Shown here one piece after another: positions 62,826 to 64,000 of a stretch of 64,000 bases of DNA. Positions within the stretch are counted from its first letter, which is position 1, and each line of letters starts with the position of its first letter. Location of the stretch: positions 310,001 to 374,000 of the forward strand of contig NZ_JBHRUG010000031.1 of assembly GCF_042646605.1 (NCBI RefSeq). The letters run 5' to 3'. Source of the DNA: Litchfieldella rifensis. Lineage in GTDB: Bacteria > Pseudomonadota > Gammaproteobacteria > Pseudomonadales > Halomonadaceae. The notes below the pieces were generated by a model, which worked only from the letters and a program-made list of their open reading frames with translations, was not told the origin of the DNA and did not search any database. Made by a program: the position numbers and the translations under genes.

Positions 62826-63494
62826 TCAGCCAGACAGCACCAGGCCAAACAGGATGATCCAGACCGCGAACAGGTAGTGCCAGTAGAGGGCACACAGCTC
62901 GACACTCGAGCACACCCTCATCGGCGCAACCCCCCGCCACACCTTGGGCAGCAGCCTGCCCCAGGCAATCAGACCGCCCAGCAGATGAAGTCCATGCAAG
63001 GCGGTCAACATGAAGAAGAAGGAGTTGGCCGGATTCCCTGCCATGTAGTAACCGGCTGCGCTGAGCTGGTACCACACCAGCAATTGCCCAAGGATAAAGA
63101 CAAGGCTGCAGGCCCCTCCCACCATCAAACCGATTGTCAGCCCCGACTCGTCATTGCGTCTAACCGCATTCCAGGCCCACTGCAGAGCGATGCTGCCTAG
63201 CAGCAGTGCGCCGGTATTGAACCACAGCAGTCCCGGTATCGGCAGGGGACGCCAGTCACCACTGGCGTGCATGCGCATCATGTAGGCACTGATAGTCAGT
63301 GCGAACAGCGAGGTCGCTACCGCCAGAAAGACCACTAGCCCCACTCGTCCCGCCGTCATGGCAGGCGGCAAGTGGGAACCATGGGCCACCGGGGCCGATT
63401 GGGGCTCCCAGGGCCTGACATTGAATGACTGTCGCAATAACCAGCCGGCCAGGACGGCCATCAATATCGTCAGAAATACCAGGCTGACGGTCAT
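62826..63494 (-). CDS. Heme-copper oxidase subunit III family protein (second oxidase, proximal copy)
   Basis: A 222-residue membrane protein with about six helices. SLFALTISAYMMRMH-type sequence, the FFMLTALHGLHLLGGLIAW segment (about 160) and YWHYLFAVWIILFGLVL at the C-terminus place it in the subunit III family, though farther from CoxC than its neighbour. GGAGAG precedes ATG 63494. It overlaps the stop of subunit I by four bases (ATGA). Its partner gene follows at 30 bases. Confidence 0.87.
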   Translation of the reverse strand: MTVSLVFLTILMAVLAGWLLRQSFNVRPWEPQSAPVAHGSHLPPAMTAGRVGLVVFLAVATSLFALTISAYMMRMHASGDWRPLPIPGLLWFNTGALLLGSIALQWAWNAVRRNDESGLTIGLMVGGACSLVFILGQLLVWYQLSAAGYYMAGNPANSFFFMLTALHGLHLLGGLIAWGRLLPKVWRGVAPMRVCSSVELCALYWHYLFAVWIILFGLVLSG

Positions 63495-64000
63495 GAGTGT
63501 CTCTCCACGGCTTCCGGCGGCACGTTCTGGGGGATGAAGTCCTGTTTCGCGCCCGGCACGGCATAGTCGTAGGCCCAACGATAGACCACCGGCAGGTCCT
63601 TGCCGAAGTTGCCATGCCGCGGTGGCGTATGCTCGGTCTGCCACTCCAGAGTGGTCGCCTCCCAGGGATTGGGACCAGCGTCACGGCCGCGGAAATAGCT
63701 CCGCACCAGGTTGAAGATGAACAGCACCTGCGCCACGGCCACGACGATGGCCGCCATCGTGATCACTGCATTGAGATCCTGGACGGAATCGGAAATGGAG
63801 GTGGTTTCACCATAAGCGTAATAACGCCGCGGCACCCCTTCGAGCCCGATGAAATGCATCGGATAATAGATCAGGTAGGTGCCCAGAAAGGTCACCCAGA
63901 AATGGATCTTGCCCAGGGTATCGTCAAGCAGGCGACCGGTTACCTTGGGGTACCAGTGATAGATGGCCCCGAAGATCACCAGTACCGGGGCCACCGCCAT
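63491..64000 (-). CDS. Cytochrome c oxidase subunit I, second oxidase (3' part)
   Basis: The last 169 residues of a subunit I, whose 5' part lies beyond the right edge. The visible part covers the last membrane helices: GAIYHWYPKVTGR, FLGTYLIYYPMHFIGLEGVPRRYYAY and VAQVLFIFNLVRSY, typical of subunit I after the heme a3 His. It is clearly different from CoxA at 57688. The tail ends in a long hydrophilic segment. It leads an operon with two subunit III-type genes and subunit IV. Confidence 0.92.
   Translation of the reverse strand: MAVAPVLVIFGAIYHWYPKVTGRLLDDTLGKIHFWVTFLGTYLIYYPMHFIGLEGVPRRYYAYGETTSISDSVQDLNAVITMAAIVVAVAQVLFIFNLVRSYFRGRDAGPNPWEATTLEWQTEHTPPRHGNFGKDLPVVYRWAYDYAVPGAKQDFIPQNVPPEAVERHS

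Overview
The window reads as chromosomal DNA of a moderately GC-rich gammaproteobacterium, most likely a member of the Halomonadaceae (Halomonas and relatives). The basis is the mix of families (RegBA, class I fumarase, YgfZ, RF3, PpnN, the thrS-infC-rpmI-rplT-pheST-ihfA block, DUF2788/DUF2909/DUF2970 small membrane proteins, a cytochrome-c-fused CoxB), the acidic proteins, and the Pseudomonas-like order of the cox genes. No phage, IS element, plasmid module, CRISPR array or toxin-antitoxin pair is visible. This is a core-genome region with a few accessory genes.

Layout. 1-2.3 kb: a nucleoside salvage pair (ribokinase-type kinase, nucleoside hydrolase) and an acylphosphatase. 2.4-8.3 kb: leucine-type amino acid dehydrogenase, YihY, an NMN adenylyltransferase-Nudix fusion with an altered Nudix box, a HypT-like LysR regulator and cardiolipin synthase. 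8.4-16.8 kb: class I fumarase, UvrB, an OsmC/HMA-like pair, YgfZ, TatD, RF3. 16.9-20.3 kb: the RegB/RegA redox two-component pair, a GCCGTAA heptamer repeat element, 3-hydroxybutyrate dehydrogenase and an orphan HybE-like protein. 20.4-28.5 kb: SuhB-like phosphatase, GrxA, a phosphotransacylase-acylkinase pair, a DUF1338-like protein, an MFS transporter, then acetoacetyl-CoA synthetase behind a region with two facing DnaA-box sequences.

28.6-32.9 kb: acyltransferase, a LysM lipoprotein with a degenerate M23 domain, and a two-gene glycosyltransferase/PAP2 phosphatase operon preceded by four 11-bp-phased Pho-box repeats and a 21-bp palindrome; then AlkB. 32.9-39.4 kb: the glycine cleavage genes, split into gcvT and a Na+/amino acid symporter on the minus strand and gcvH-gcvP on the plus strand. 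39.4-43.3 kb: LysR regulator, PpnN, a small membrane protein, a MioC-type flavodoxin and a DUF2788 protein. 43.3-50.5 kb: the minus-strand translation operon thrS-infC-rpmI-rplT-pheS-pheT-ihfA, with infC beginning at a rare AUC codon. 50.8-52.4 kb: an OmpA-family lipoprotein and a DUF2489-like protein.

52.6-60.8 kb: a complete aa3-type cytochrome c oxidase locus (coxB with fused cytochrome c, coxA, ctaG, coxC, a divergent DUF2909 gene, surf1, a Sco-like CxxxC protein, ctaA, ctaB). 61.0-64.0 kb: a small helical protein, tRNA-Pro(GGG), and the 3' part of a second heme-copper oxidase operon (subunit I running off the end, two tandem subunit III-type genes, subunit IV). The genes for 3-hydroxybutyrate, acetoacetate and acyl-phosphate turnover suggest polyhydroxybutyrate or short-chain acid metabolism. 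RegBA and two oxidase loci point to redox-tuned aerobic respiration. The most promising unexplained structure is the promoter region at 30.44-30.51 kb.
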